Of a stretch of DNA of 64,000 bases, positions 37,401 through 45,697 are shown in pieces. The position numbers were made by a program, and so were the translations under genes. The notes below the pieces were generated by a model. It searched no databases. It worked only from the letters and a program-made list of their open reading frames with translations, and was not told the origin of the DNA. The stretch comes from Phycisphaerales bacterium UBA2421 (lineage in GTDB: Bacteria; Planctomycetota; Phycisphaerae; Tepidisphaerales; Tepidisphaeraceae). The stretch spans positions 1 to 64,000 of the forward strand of contig DDRH01000056.1 of the NCBI GenBank assembly GCA_002343075.1, in the 5' to 3' direction. Position 1 is the first letter of the stretch. Each line of letters opens with the position of its first letter.

Positions 37401-39099
37401 TCGGGTCGGCAGCACCCATTGCCGACATGGCGCCTTGTGTGAAATAGAGCTTGCCATCGCTACCGAAGATCGGCTGATTGGTCGTGTGATCACGAATCGA
37501 CCTCGGCAACCCGGTGATCATCTCCCGGTATGATTGCAGCCGGTCACCCGTCAGTCGGGCAATACCGCCGGTAAAGTCGGCAGCCCCTTCAAAGGCATAA
37601 ATGCTATGCGTCACCCAGGCGATAAGGTTCCGAGCGGTGCTTGACGGATCAAACACGATGCCGGTCACGAAGCGATTGCCTCCGTGGGCATCGACCACGG
37701 AATCGATGATCTCAATCTCACCCAACCGCCCAGTGGCGACATCGATATCCCACCGGGCGATTTCGCCGGTGAGGGTCGTCGCATAGAGCCTGCCGTCCGG
37801 CCCGAGTTGCACGCCGGAAAACACGCGGCCCTGCGCCGAAGGAAGCGCGATCTTTTCAAAAGCAATATTGGGATCGGCGACCGTGATGCCTGTGCCGGTC
37901 CGAAATGTGGAGGTAAACGGGGCAAAGCTTGTGCCAGTGACATCTTTCAGCGCCGCCGTCACCACGAAGCGGTAGTCTGTGTTTGCAGCGAGCGGCTGAT
38001 TGGGCTGCAGCACGACCGCATCGCCACCGCCGCTGGTGTTAAGGGTTGCATCGACGATGGCACCATCGCTGACGCGTTCGAGTCGCACGCTGTCGGACGA
38101 AAAGCTGCCATCATCCACACCCGACCCGGTCGTCGGAAGAAACACATCTGCGGCCACAAAGATGTCGCGCGAAACATTGGTCTGGCCCGCGCCGGGTCTC
38201 ACTGCGAGGATGGCCGGCTGGGAAACCTGTGGGATATCATTCGTGACAGCAAACCGGCTAAAAGTCGCGGTGATTCCGCCGGAGTTGTTCTTGTGCGACG
38301 CGAGAATCCCGCCGCGACTTGTGCTGGTAAAGAACGCATTTTTGCTCGCGCCCGAGAGCGTCAACTCAGTTCCAAACTTCTTAACCGGGCCTTCGTTCAC
38401 CTGGTAAAACGCCTGAACTTTCCCCGAAGAGGGATTCCCAACGAGGGATAGCTGGAGCGTGCTGACAGCACCGAGACTACCAATTGAAGCGAAGGAACCA
38501 TTTCCCCCGATCGGAAAAGTAATCGTGCTTGCTGGCTTGGTTTCGGCGACAAACTGCAGCCCCGTACCCGCAGCACCGACACCCACCACAAGCTTGACGT
38601 AGTTATCCTGATCTGGCCCGAAGTAGACGCCCGCTTGTTCAAACCGCTCATTCAGATAGTCAAGCGGCCCGCGCAATGTGGTGGTTACCGCGAAAGTGGC
38701 GGCGCTGCCGTTGAATTGCGTGCCCAGAACATTGGTTTGCGTGTTGTCCTGTCCGTAGTTGCTACCGTTGGACGAAGAGCCTGTGGTTTTGATGGAGAGC
38801 GTCTTGGAAGACACCCTGAGATCGAGATTGCCCGGCCGGTACTCATCACCGTTCTTGTTCGGCTGAACGAAGCTAAAGCCGGTGCCCTGCCCGTCAGCAT
38901 CAATAACGCCCTTGCGAGCTTTATCAAAATTGAGGATGTAAGGAACAGCCTGGACCGTGACCAAATCGCCCGCGAGCAACCGGCGCGCCTCGAGCGCCTC
39001 GACGGCGGCTGCCATCGATCGGCTGGCTCGCTGCGGCCTTGCGTTGCGCTTGGTGGCGGAGGCGGATGCGCGAGTCGGGTTCACGTCATTTTCTCCCAT
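34474..39099 (-). CDS. Giant secreted multidomain protein (propeller, choice-of-anchor D, Fn3)
   Basis: About 1541 residues from ATG 39099. The N-terminal segment (residues 1-43) is basic and ends with 'VEALEARRLLAG', a planctomycete-type export/sorting motif. A lectin-like beta region follows to about residue 300, then an Ig-like Big_5 segment ('NVSRDIFVAADVFLP', about 310-405). Next is a glucose/sorbosone dehydrogenase-like six-bladed propeller (about 415-810; 'LYFTQGAMSA', 'ILVTRYSGGDDI'), then a choice-of-anchor D domain (about 815-930; 'IRNTGSAPLLL'), a second one near 1170-1260, and a C-terminal fibronectin-III-like domain. No membrane anchor is visible. A surface adhesion or sugar-related role is likely; catalytic function is unproven. 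Confidence 0.75.
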   Translation of the reverse strand: MGENDVNPTRASASATKRNARPQRASRSMAAAVEALEARRLLAGDLVTVQAVPYILNFDKARKGVIDADGQGTGFSFVQPNKNGDEYRPGNLDLRVSSKTLSIKTTGSSSNGSNYGQDNTQTNVLGTQFNGSAATFAVTTTLRGPLDYLNERFEQAGVYFGPDQDNYVKLVVGVGAAGTGLQFVAETKPASTITFPIGGNGSFASIGSLGAVSTLQLSLVGNPSSGKVQAFYQVNEGPVKKFGTELTLSGASKNAFFTSTSRGGILASHKNNSGGITATFSRFAVTNDIPQVSQPAILAVRPGAGQTNVSRDIFVAADVFLPTTGSGVDDGSFSSDSVRLERVSDGAIVDATLNTSGGGDAVVLQPNQPLAANTDYRFVVTAALKDVTGTSFAPFTSTFRTGTGITVADPNIAFEKIALPSAQGRVFSGVQLGPDGRLYATTLTGEIARWDIDVATGRLGEIEIIDSVVDAHGGNRFVTGIVFDPSSTARNLIAWVTHSIYAFEGAADFTGGIARLTGDRLQSYREMITGLPRSIRDHTTNQPIFGSDGKLYFTQGAMSAMGAADPTWGNRAEHLLSAAVLKLDTAAVVARRENGRGPLNVNTQGSAGYDPFATGAPLQIHATGVRSVYDLLLHSNGNLYAPANGSAAGGNVPAGGGAPGLSRVNTTQSDYLFNIVSGRYYGHPNPTRGEFVLNGGNPTSGVDPAEVSQYPVGTQPARNYGGVAFDFGRNVSPNGIIEYQSNSFKSRLKGKILVTRYSGGDDIIALSLDSQGRVSGSQRGIVGLTHFVDPLDLVEDPRSGSLYVVEFGGEKITLVRPVTPGANLTPGSPRLLFNDIRGDGKSTTETLTIRNTGSAPLLLDTNAFTITGGAKARFSVVNRPSLPLTIPVEGSIDITVGFNATGSTSLDPKSATLEIRSNDPDQERFNIRLRGLATRGVGEANEPSLQRVLDLHEIPINVGDADPNSTFLNPPQQPNDEVTAQRFLKAGGGAVTIEPIAMFGVVSNPALRFGYYEPGTGGNATELFTVNGNDAQSVNVFAQGSTTFDPGTNTPFALYGLFPRFTNTDGSVRVVYQEDSLNSWESLAANRRKLRFYPMRNPDGTAVPNAFVFAFEEFTRDYDQQDFVGIIRNVKLAPSGPELGIENLDRAPFYNRLVFNRIENLDANVPNAVHDMATVRIRNTGDQNLSITSTGISGGWQIVSGGGAGTIAPGGFRDLTIRFTVTGGAAYEGNLTINSNDPDEPVRRVSLGGFWQSDSESDPRGRSQEPTLAEIFSVFGYATAATFGTQSIDTGGNIARVGDEVLSSFWVRADGSQPVRVRQLAAFHMQGSTATISYFQRNATSVVPIVTSAGVDGQSFLPRKNNQLSAPATGSFALATSTPFGFRVDNVWSEQSRNDLSRGGEGHYMRFYPVVDRNGQFVENTWLMAMDYDRILPDYQDNVYLIENMAPFGTPTPPDGLNGLRSGNRILLDWADNPERAVIGYNVFRSLSPTSGYQQRNSVLVSSSNYTESTGFAQGTRVYYRVSAVTSDGKESIPASVVVVV

Positions 39100-39263
39100 A
39101 CAACAATATCTTAGCACGGATATCTGGCTGACGCAGCCTGTTCGCGCAAGTCTTGCACTTCCCGGGACCGGATGCGATTACGATTGACGAAACTTGCGCA
39201 TGCAATACGCTTGGGGGCTTGGCTGCCATGATGGCCGCCCAAACGGAAAAGGAACCGCCTGCC

Positions 39264-41087
39264 ATGCGCTGGAGCCAAACGCTTATACCAACTCAAAAGG
39301 AAACGCCTGCCGACGCCCAGATCATCAGCCATCAACTGATGATACGCGCCGGATTGATTCGACAACTCACCGCGGGTGCATACGACTTTTTGCCGCTCGG
39401 CTGGCGCGCGCTTCATAAGGCCATGAAGATCGTCCGCGAAGAAATGGACGCCATCGGGGCATCCGAGATACTTCTGCCCGCACTGCAGCCCATGGAACTG
39501 TGGCAGCGGTCGGGCCGGGACGTTGCCTACGGCGAAAACCTTGTGAAACTCAAGGACCGTCACGGGCGCGCGCTCGTTCTCGGGCCAACTCATGAAGAGG
39601 TGATCACCGAGCTCGTGCAGGCGTATGTATCGAGCTACAAACAACTTCCGCTCAGCCTGTATCAGATCCAAACCAAGTTTCGCGACGAGTTTCGCCCTCG
39701 GTTCGGGCTGCTTCGGGTTCGCGAGTTCCTGATGAAAGACGCCTACAGCTTCCATGCTGTTTCAGAATCTCTGGATAAAACGTACGACGACTTCTACAAA
39801 GCCTACGAACGCATCTTCACGCGGTGTGGGATTCCCTTTGTTGTGGTCGAGGCCGAAAGCGGCCCGATCGGGGGAAGCGCCAGCCACGAATTCATGGCCG
39901 CATGCACCGCGGGGGAAGATACGATCCTCACGAGCGACAAAGGTAACTACGCCGCCAACGTCGAAAAGTGCGAGACAGGCCCTCGTGCAGGCGATCTGTC
40001 TGGTGCCCCCGTCGGCGAGTTGCAGAAACTGCACACCCCCGGCCTGCCCGGTATCGACGATGTCGCGAAGTTTCTCAAGACCAAGCCGAAGAACATGCTA
40101 AAAACCCTGGTATTCTCGGTCCGAAATGGCAATCCAGCGGCGCGCGGCGCGGAAGATGCGGCCGGCGGGCCACCTTCTGGGCCGCGGACCGAAAATCTGT
40201 CCAGCCCTGCTTACGTCGTGGCGGTGGTGCGCGGCGACCATGACGTGAACGAAGCAAAGCTTAAGCAGCACGCGAGCGCACACTTCAGGGTCGGCCATCT
40301 GGAACTGATCGACTCAGCGGAGGTACGGCAGAATTGGGCCATTGGGTTTGTCGGCCCCGACGAAGCCGCTCGGCGGGCGGATACCGTCATGCTCATCGAT
40401 CCCGATGCAGCACAAGGCGGGTTCTGGGTAACCGGTGCCAATGAGATTGATCATCATGTGAAGTATTTCAACTGGTTCCGCGATTGCGGCGACGCGCTGG
40501 CGAACCCCGCCAAGGTGGCCACCGCCGACATTCGTAATGCGGTAGACGGCGACCCCAGCCCAAGGAACGATGGGGGTGTGCTCAAGGCGAGCAAGGGGAT
40601 TGAGATTGGCCATGTCTTCAAGCTTGGCACGAAATATTCAGTTGCGTTCGACGCCCACTATCTCGATGACAAAGGGGAGTCGCACCCGTTCATCATGGGG
40701 TGCTACGGCATCGGCATCGGCAGAATTCTTATCGCGGCGGTGGAGAGCATGCACGACGAAAAGGGGATCGTCTGGCCAGCCGCAATCGCGCCATTTCAGT
40801 GTGTCATCACGCCGATCAAGTATGATGGCGAGGTGAAAGCCGCCGCCGACGCATTATACTCGCAACTTGTCGCCGCGGGTGTCGATTGCATCCTCGATGA
40901 CCGTGACGCCCGGCCGGGCTTTAAGTTTGCTGATGCCGACCTCATTGGCTTTCCAGTACGCGTAACCATCGGCGACCGCGGACTGAAGGAGGGGAATGTG
41001 GAGATCAAGAAGCGCACCGCCACCGACCCGGAGATGGTGGCGATGGACGGGGTAGTACAGAGGGTTATGGCGTTGCTTCACACCTGA
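39264..41087 (+). CDS. proS: Prolyl-tRNA synthetase (bacterial type)
   Basis: 607 residues from ATG 39264, preceded by AAAAGGA (39247-39253); an in-frame ATG at 39153 has no ribosome site. Motif 1 'LTAGAYDFLPLGWRAL', motif 2 'QIQTKFRDEFRPRFGLLRVREFLMKDAYSFH', motif 3 'GCYGIGIGRIL' and the class II core are present. The YbaK-like editing insertion lies between motif 2 and 3 ('VVAVVRGDHDVNEAKLKQ', about residues 235-365). A short Gly/Pro-rich stretch ('AARGAEDAAGGPPSGPR') interrupts the insertion. It starts 164 bases from the divergent giant gene. Confidence 0.95.
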   Translation: MRWSQTLIPTQKETPADAQIISHQLMIRAGLIRQLTAGAYDFLPLGWRALHKAMKIVREEMDAIGASEILLPALQPMELWQRSGRDVAYGENLVKLKDRHGRALVLGPTHEEVITELVQAYVSSYKQLPLSLYQIQTKFRDEFRPRFGLLRVREFLMKDAYSFHAVSESLDKTYDDFYKAYERIFTRCGIPFVVVEAESGPIGGSASHEFMAACTAGEDTILTSDKGNYAANVEKCETGPRAGDLSGAPVGELQKLHTPGLPGIDDVAKFLKTKPKNMLKTLVFSVRNGNPAARGAEDAAGGPPSGPRTENLSSPAYVVAVVRGDHDVNEAKLKQHASAHFRVGHLELIDSAEVRQNWAIGFVGPDEAARRADTVMLIDPDAAQGGFWVTGANEIDHHVKYFNWFRDCGDALANPAKVATADIRNAVDGDPSPRNDGGVLKASKGIEIGHVFKLGTKYSVAFDAHYLDDKGESHPFIMGCYGIGIGRILIAAVESMHDEKGIVWPAAIAPFQCVITPIKYDGEVKAAADALYSQLVAAGVDCILDDRDARPGFKFADADLIGFPVRVTIGDRGLKEGNVEIKKRTATDPEMVAMDGVVQRVMALLHT

Positions 41088-41129
41088 GATTTTGCAGTTA
41101 ACCGTGCTATACTCCCACCGAGGTAACAA

Positions 41130-41396
41130 ATGACGGCGACGATCGACGATATAGCGAAGGATGTCCGAGGATTCGTCTCTCGTGCTGCGGCGGGAGAGAC
41201 GATTACGATTATCGATAACGGCCGGCCGCTCGCAAAGCTCGTCTCGGGGATTGCAGCCAACACACAGCTGGACGACGCTATTGCGCAGGGTCGCCTGATA
41301 GCACCGATCGGACCCAAACGAGACATTAGTGAGATTCCACTTGCTCAAGTCGGTGGCAAGCCTGCATCAGAAATGATCATCGAGGATCGGCGATGA
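41130..41396 (+). CDS. Phd/YefM-type antitoxin
   Basis: 88 residues. SD GAGGT at 41120-41124. The N-terminus 'TIDDIAKDVRGFVSRAAAGETITIIDNGRPLAKLV' is the Phd/YefM fold (binding 'G...I...G.pvA.lv'); the short C-terminus probably carries the toxin-binding tail. It is expected to repress its own operon and neutralise the PIN toxin. Its stop overlaps the start of the next gene by 4 bases (ATGA). Confidence 0.85.
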   Translation: MTATIDDIAKDVRGFVSRAAAGETITIIDNGRPLAKLVSGIAANTQLDDAIAQGRLIAPIGPKRDISEIPLAQVGGKPASEMIIEDRR

Positions 41397-41822
41397 TTGT
41401 CTCATTTGATACGTCAATGTTGATCAAGGTTTACCTTGAGGAGACCGGCTCCACCGATGCGAGGCAACTATGGACAGCATCAAATCCGCCGACCGGATCG
41501 GTGCTGCTGTTACCCGAGATGCTGGCCACATTCTCGCGGAAGCTCCGAGAGGGAGCAGATCCGGCGAAGATCAGCAGCGCCCGCACGGCGTTCGAGACGG
41601 ATTGGCGGGCGTTTGCATCAGTTCCGCTCGACACCAACCTGTATCCGATCTGCCGCCGCCTGCTCGACGTACACCCGCTTCGTGGGGCCGACGCAGTTAC
41701 ACCTCGCTTCCGCGGTGGTGGTGATGGATGCGGCGAGGGAACGAGTTGTGTTCGCCTGTGCCGATGCTCGACTCCTTGCAGCGGCTGCGAAAGAAGGATT
41801 GTTGGTTGAGGCGGTTCGATGA
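41393..41822 (+). pseudogene. VapC-type PIN-domain toxin, disrupted by a +1 frameshift
   Basis: The first frame gives 'MIVSFDTSMLIKVYL' (first PIN Asp) and continues to 'HPLRGADAV', then becomes a Cys/Gly-rich nonsense tail ending at 41809. Skipping one base near 41699 restores 'HLASAVVVMDAARERVVFACADARLLAAAAKEGL', the normal C-terminal PIN motif with its acidic residue in 'ADARL', ending at TGA 41820-41822. That TGA overlaps the ATG of the next gene by 4 bases, as in the intact operon. The protein is therefore either inactivated in the genome or interrupted by a sequencing error. Confidence 0.8.
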
Positions 41823-42400
41823 ACGGCTTTCGCAACCTCATCCTCATCAAGCACGCCCGACCCGCCATTGATCCGGCCAAGCCTCCCGAGCAATGGCCGC
41901 TCGGCGATGAAGGCCGCGCCGCCGCTGCTGCGATGGTTGATCGGCTTGCGGCATTCAAAATCACGCAGATCTTCCACAGCGACGAAGTGAAGGCGATCGA
42001 AACCGCAGAGATCCTCGCCGCTCGTCTCGATGCGCCATTGTCGTTTCGCGCCGATGTCCACGAGCACGACCGCAGTAACGTGCCGCACATGCGTTCCGGT
42101 GAGTTTATCTCGCATGTTGAGCTATTCTTTCGGAAACCCGACGAACTCGTGCTCGGTAAGGAAACCGCCACCGGTTGCCTGGCGCGCTATCAAGCGGCGA
42201 TCGACGGCATCATCGCCGAGCAACACACTGGCGACGTTGCAGTCGTCACCCACGGCACTGCCCTTGCGCTCTATCTCGCACAACTCGGCACCGGCAAACC
42301 ATTCGACATCTGGCGGCGGATGGGATTGCCTTCGTTTGCTGTCATTGACCTCCATTCAATGACGTGCACGCAAATGGTCGACCGAATCAACCCCGAGTAG
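41819..42400 (+). CDS. Histidine phosphatase superfamily protein
   Basis: 193 residues. The catalytic motif 'LILIKHARPA' is the R-H-G equivalent (here K-H-A-R), followed by 'LGDEGRAAAAAMVDRL', 'IFHSDEVKAIETAEI' (second pocket) and 'VAVVTHGTALALYLAQ' (second catalytic His). This fits the phosphoglycerate mutase/SixA-like branch, substrate unknown. Its ATG overlaps the last codon of the frameshift-corrected toxin, so it belongs to that transcript. Confidence 0.8.
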   Translation: MNGFRNLILIKHARPAIDPAKPPEQWPLGDEGRAAAAAMVDRLAAFKITQIFHSDEVKAIETAEILAARLDAPLSFRADVHEHDRSNVPHMRSGEFISHVELFFRKPDELVLGKETATGCLARYQAAIDGIIAEQHTGDVAVVTHGTALALYLAQLGTGKPFDIWRRMGLPSFAVIDLHSMTCTQMVDRINPE

Positions 42401-42411
42401 CAGCAGATTTC

Positions 42412-43608
42412 TCATCCGCGGAAGTTCATCACCAGCTCCAGAAACACCCGCATTCCCGTAAGTAGTGCGGCGTCGGTGAAATCATACTTCTCATTGTGCA
42501 GCGACGGATAACTCGTCTGCCCGGCGGGAATGGTGCCAACCATGAAAAAGCAGCCGGGAACCTGTTCGAGGTAGTACGCGAAATCCTCCCCGCCCATGAC
42601 GGGCCTCGCTGCAGGAAGAAATCGTTCATTTCCCAGTGCGGCCTTTACCGTCTTCTCTACATACGCTGCCATTTCTGGATTATTCACCGTCGACGGATAG
42701 CCGTGCTCCAGCATGAAGCTCAGTTCGCAATCATTGGCCGCTGCCACACCGGCGCAACGGCGCTGGACGGCGCTGCGGATGGCATCCCGGCTCTCCCGAT
42801 TGAGCGTGCGCAGCGTGCCCTCGATGGTCACCCGGTCGGGAATGATGTTAGTCGCCGTCCCGCCGTGGATTCTTCCGACTGTCACCACCGCCGAATCGGT
42901 CGGGTCAACCTCCCGACTGACAAATCCCTGCAGGCACATGACCGCTTCGCAGGCAGTCACAATCGGATCGCGACCGAGGTGAGGAAACGCGCCGTGACAT
43001 CCCTTGCCTATGAATGTCGCAGTAAACGTGTCAGTAGACGCCAGAAGCGGGCCGGGGCGGGTGCTGACAATGCCCACCGGCAGGCCGGGCCAGCCGTGCA
43101 AGCCGAAGATGGCGGCGACCTTCGGGCCAAGCCCCGCGCCGGCACTGCCATCAAGCACACCCGCGCGGCAGAGCACCTCCGCCCCGCCGCCGCCTTCTTC
43201 GGCCGGTTGCCAGATCAGCTTCACGCAAACCGGCAGCGATGCCTCGTGTTTTTTTAGAATCGCCGCGACACCAGCAAGCGTTGCCGTGTGGCCATCGTGA
43301 CCGCACGCATGCATTCGACCGGGAAACATGCTCGCGTAGTCGGCCCCGGTCTGCTCGGTGATCGGCAGCGCGTCAATATCCGCCCGAAGCGCGATACATG
43401 GCTTCGACGGGTCGCCGATCCACGCAATGGTTGCGGTAGGCGCACCGCTGACTCCCGCGACGTACGGAATCCCGAGCCGATCCAGTTCCGCGCGAATCAT
43501 TGCCGCTGTCTCGCGTTCCTCAAACGCGAGTTCAGGTATTCTGTGCAGCCGATGTCGCAGATCGACCACACTTCCGAACACCGTTTCGATCTCATTTGCA
43601 ATCACCAT
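42412..43608 (-). CDS. M20-family amidohydrolase/peptidase
   Basis: 398 residues. M20D (hippurate hydrolase/aminoacylase-like) metalloenzyme: 'LRHRLHRIPELAFEE', 'IALRADIDALPITEQTG', the metal-binding 'MHACGHDGHTATL', 'LIWQPAEEGGGGAEVL' and the C-terminal metal His in 'VMGGEDFAYYLEQVPG'. A lid/dimerisation domain occupies the middle. The likely substrate is an N-acyl amino acid or dipeptide. It is a lone minus-strand gene 12 bases past the phosphatase stop and divergent from the following lipoprotein gene. Confidence 0.9.
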   Translation of the reverse strand: MVIANEIETVFGSVVDLRHRLHRIPELAFEERETAAMIRAELDRLGIPYVAGVSGAPTATIAWIGDPSKPCIALRADIDALPITEQTGADYASMFPGRMHACGHDGHTATLAGVAAILKKHEASLPVCVKLIWQPAEEGGGGAEVLCRAGVLDGSAGAGLGPKVAAIFGLHGWPGLPVGIVSTRPGPLLASTDTFTATFIGKGCHGAFPHLGRDPIVTACEAVMCLQGFVSREVDPTDSAVVTVGRIHGGTATNIIPDRVTIEGTLRTLNRESRDAIRSAVQRRCAGVAAANDCELSFMLEHGYPSTVNNPEMAAYVEKTVKAALGNERFLPAARPVMGGEDFAYYLEQVPGCFFMVGTIPAGQTSYPSLHNEKYDFTDAALLTGMRVFLELVMNFRG

Positions 43609-43667
43609 GCGATCAACCTCTGAAAGGTGTTTGACTTGTCGAGAGATTCTACCACGATTACACCTTG

Positions 43668-44417
43668 ATGATCAGGCTGGCAATTCTTTTTGTGCTCTGC
43701 GTCGTTTCGTGGTGTTGCTCTTTCGGATGCTCCGCGCCACAGCGCGCCGATGAGCAAGGCGTTGTGCTCTTCATACCAGGTGTTAGCGGAGACGGCGCGT
43801 GGTACAACGACCTCAAGCAAGGCCTGCGCGACGGTGGGATGACGCTTCCGATCGAGTCAGTTAGCTGGGGCATGCCACCTCCTTTGTTCGCCTTCAATTT
43901 CAGCAACCCCGGCGTTCACGATGAGGCCGAGCGTAAACTCGCAACGCGCATCGCCGCCATTCGTAAGCAGTTTCCCGGCACCCCATTGCACATTCTCACC
44001 CACAGCGCCGGCGGCGGTGTGGCGTTGGGTGCGATGAAACGCCTGCCGGCTGATATCTCGATCGATCGGGCCGTGCTTCTTCATCCGTCGGTTTCTCCCG
44101 AATATGGCCTCGGCCCGGCACTCGCCCACGTCGGCTTTCAGTGCACCGCATTCTGCAGCGATCGCGACACGACCTTTCTTAAATGGCGCACAAGCACTTT
44201 TGGCACATACGACGGCATCAAAACGCCCGCGGCCGGCCACCTCGGCTTCGTTGTTGACGGCCTCAGTTTCAGCGAAGCGGAGAAGTTTCGACAGATAGCG
44301 TACGACCCTTCGTTTGAAAGACTCGGCAACACGGGTGGCCATTTCGGCCCCACCGCGCGCCGCTTCGCTGCCGAGGTGATCGCGCCGCTCCTGGAGAGTC
44401 GCGCGAGCAAACCCTGA
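43668..44417 (+). CDS. Alpha/beta-hydrolase lipoprotein
   Basis: 249 residues from ATG 43668 (TTG 43665 in frame). The signal peptide 'LAILFVLCVVSWCCSFGC' ends in a lipobox-like F-G-C. The mature part is an alpha/beta-hydrolase fold: 'VVLFIPGVSGDGAWYNDLKQGL' (oxyanion region), and the nucleophile elbow 'ILTHSAGGGVALGA' (S in H-S-A-G-G, close to G-x-S-x-G). A late His in 'NTGGHFGP' could complete the triad. The function, perhaps an esterase or lipase, is unknown. Confidence 0.75.
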   Translation: MIRLAILFVLCVVSWCCSFGCSAPQRADEQGVVLFIPGVSGDGAWYNDLKQGLRDGGMTLPIESVSWGMPPPLFAFNFSNPGVHDEAERKLATRIAAIRKQFPGTPLHILTHSAGGGVALGAMKRLPADISIDRAVLLHPSVSPEYGLGPALAHVGFQCTAFCSDRDTTFLKWRTSTFGTYDGIKTPAAGHLGFVVDGLSFSEAEKFRQIAYDPSFERLGNTGGHFGPTARRFAAEVIAPLLESRASKP

Positions 44418-44884
44418 ACGCCCAAGACGGCTGAGAGCTTCACACCAGCCCAACCCACGCTCCAGCACCCCCGCCGCAAGAACTCGCGCGTTTCCGGGCA
44501 AGCAGGCACATTGCGCAGCGTCCTCCTCCATTCATCATTCATCACCCAAGCGTTTCGCAGCCTGCAAGTGCCTATCTGACAGTCACTAATGACTCGGAAG
44601 TAAGTAGTAAAACGCATTTTCAAAAATCGGGCATTTCCGGGCATTTCAGGGCACGCCCCCGAAACCCGCAGTGTCCTCCCCCATTCATCATTAATCATTC
44701 ATGATTCATCCTTTCCTTCCTATCCCTCGCGCTGCGCGCCATGTGTCAGTCGCGCGCAGCGCATTGTTATGGATCGCCCAAAGCAGATTGAATTCGCGAA
44801 AAGAAATTTTTGATTCGTCGATTACTCGCGCTGCAATGGCGCCACCCGCGGCGCGCAGCGCGGTGCTGCTACAACGATTGCGCG
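44418..44884. other. Repeat-bearing spacer without a gene
   Basis: 467 bases with no supported gene. Two diverged direct copies of a roughly 65-75-bp unit are present (44478-44544 and 44622-44700), each ending in a CATTCATCATT-type string; AT content is locally raised around 44780-44830. The in-frame antisense 'MNDEW-R-RTLR' peptides are a by-product of the repeat, not evidence of coding. Confidence 0.45.
44478..44700. repeat. Two diverged copies of an intergenic repeat
   Basis: Copies at about 44478-44544 and 44622-44700 share the order TTTCCGGGCA ... GGCAC ... GCAG-GTCCTCC-CCATTCATCATT. They are direct, differ by indels and flank a unique centre of about 77 bases. No terminal transposase is seen. 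Confidence 0.5.
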
Positions 44885-45688
44885 TCAGCGGAGGGTGGTG
44901 ACGCGCAACCCGTCAAACGCCAGCCGAACACCCTCGGGCAGGCGCGGATCGACGGTCGCGTGCATGACTTGATGCGACATGTGCGTGAACCAGGTCTCCC
45001 TCGGGCGCAGTTCTTCGACGACAGCCAGAGCCTCGTCAATTGTCAGGTGCGTTGGGTGCTTTCGATCTTGCAATGCGTCGAGCACCAGCACATCCAGCCC
45101 CTGCATCAACTTCCGCGACTCCGGCGGGACGGCGCTGGCGTCGGTGCAGTAGGCTAGATTGCCCACCCGAAATCCAAGCACACTCCCTTCGCCGTGAATG
45201 AGGGGGATCGGTGTCCACCTCTGGCCGAAAATCTCAAATAGGCCGGTGATTAAGTGTGCGTTCAGGTGCGGCCGAAAGAGTTTCCACTCGGGTTTTGGCT
45301 CGCGAAATGCGTAGTCAAAACACTGTTGAATCATCCGCATGGTCAGCGGATCGGCAAACACGTCGAGCGGGCCGCCGAGAATGGCGTTAAACCGGCGGGC
45401 ATCGTCGAGGCCCATGATGTGGTCGGCGTGCGCATGCGTGAAGACGATGGCATCGATCCGATCCACCCGATTGGCCACCGCCTGCAGACGCAGTTCCGGC
45501 GAAGTATCGATCAGCACACTCTTGCCGCCATAGTGAATCACGACGCTGCAGCGGGTGCGTTTGTCGCGCGGGTCGTGGCTTTGGCAGACGTCGCAGTGGC
45601 AACCGATCATCGGCACGCCGGCGCTGGTGCCGGTGCCGAGGAAAAGCAGTTCGATTGGTGGGCTGTCCTGAACGGCACTGTCACTCAT
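44885..45688 (-). CDS. PhnP-like metallo-beta-lactamase-fold hydrolase
   Basis: 267 residues. Begins 'LLFLGTGTSAGVPMIGCHCDVC', a PhnP/PqqB-like opening with a cysteine pair that binds structural zinc in PhnP. The metal motif 'FTHAHADHIMGLDD' (H-x-H-x-D-H) is complete, and 'DCTDASAVPP' gives the later metal ligand. PhnP is a cyclic phosphodiesterase; without phn genes here the substrate is open. It starts 9 bases after the DUF4105 gene and is probably cotranscribed with it and topA. Confidence 0.82.
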   Translation of the reverse strand: MSDSAVQDSPPIELLFLGTGTSAGVPMIGCHCDVCQSHDPRDKRTRCSVVIHYGGKSVLIDTSPELRLQAVANRVDRIDAIVFTHAHADHIMGLDDARRFNAILGGPLDVFADPLTMRMIQQCFDYAFREPKPEWKLFRPHLNAHLITGLFEIFGQRWTPIPLIHGEGSVLGFRVGNLAYCTDASAVPPESRKLMQGLDVLVLDALQDRKHPTHLTIDEALAVVEELRPRETWFTHMSHQVMHATVDPRLPEGVRLAFDGLRVTTLR

Positions 45689-45697
45689 CGTCCGCCG

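Noticed and set aside
44138..44698. 186-residue minus-strand frame with repeated 'NDEW-RTLR' peptides
   Set aside because: Runs through the intergenic repeat into the hydrolase gene; the peptide repetition comes from the DNA repeat, and no homologue pattern is recognisable.
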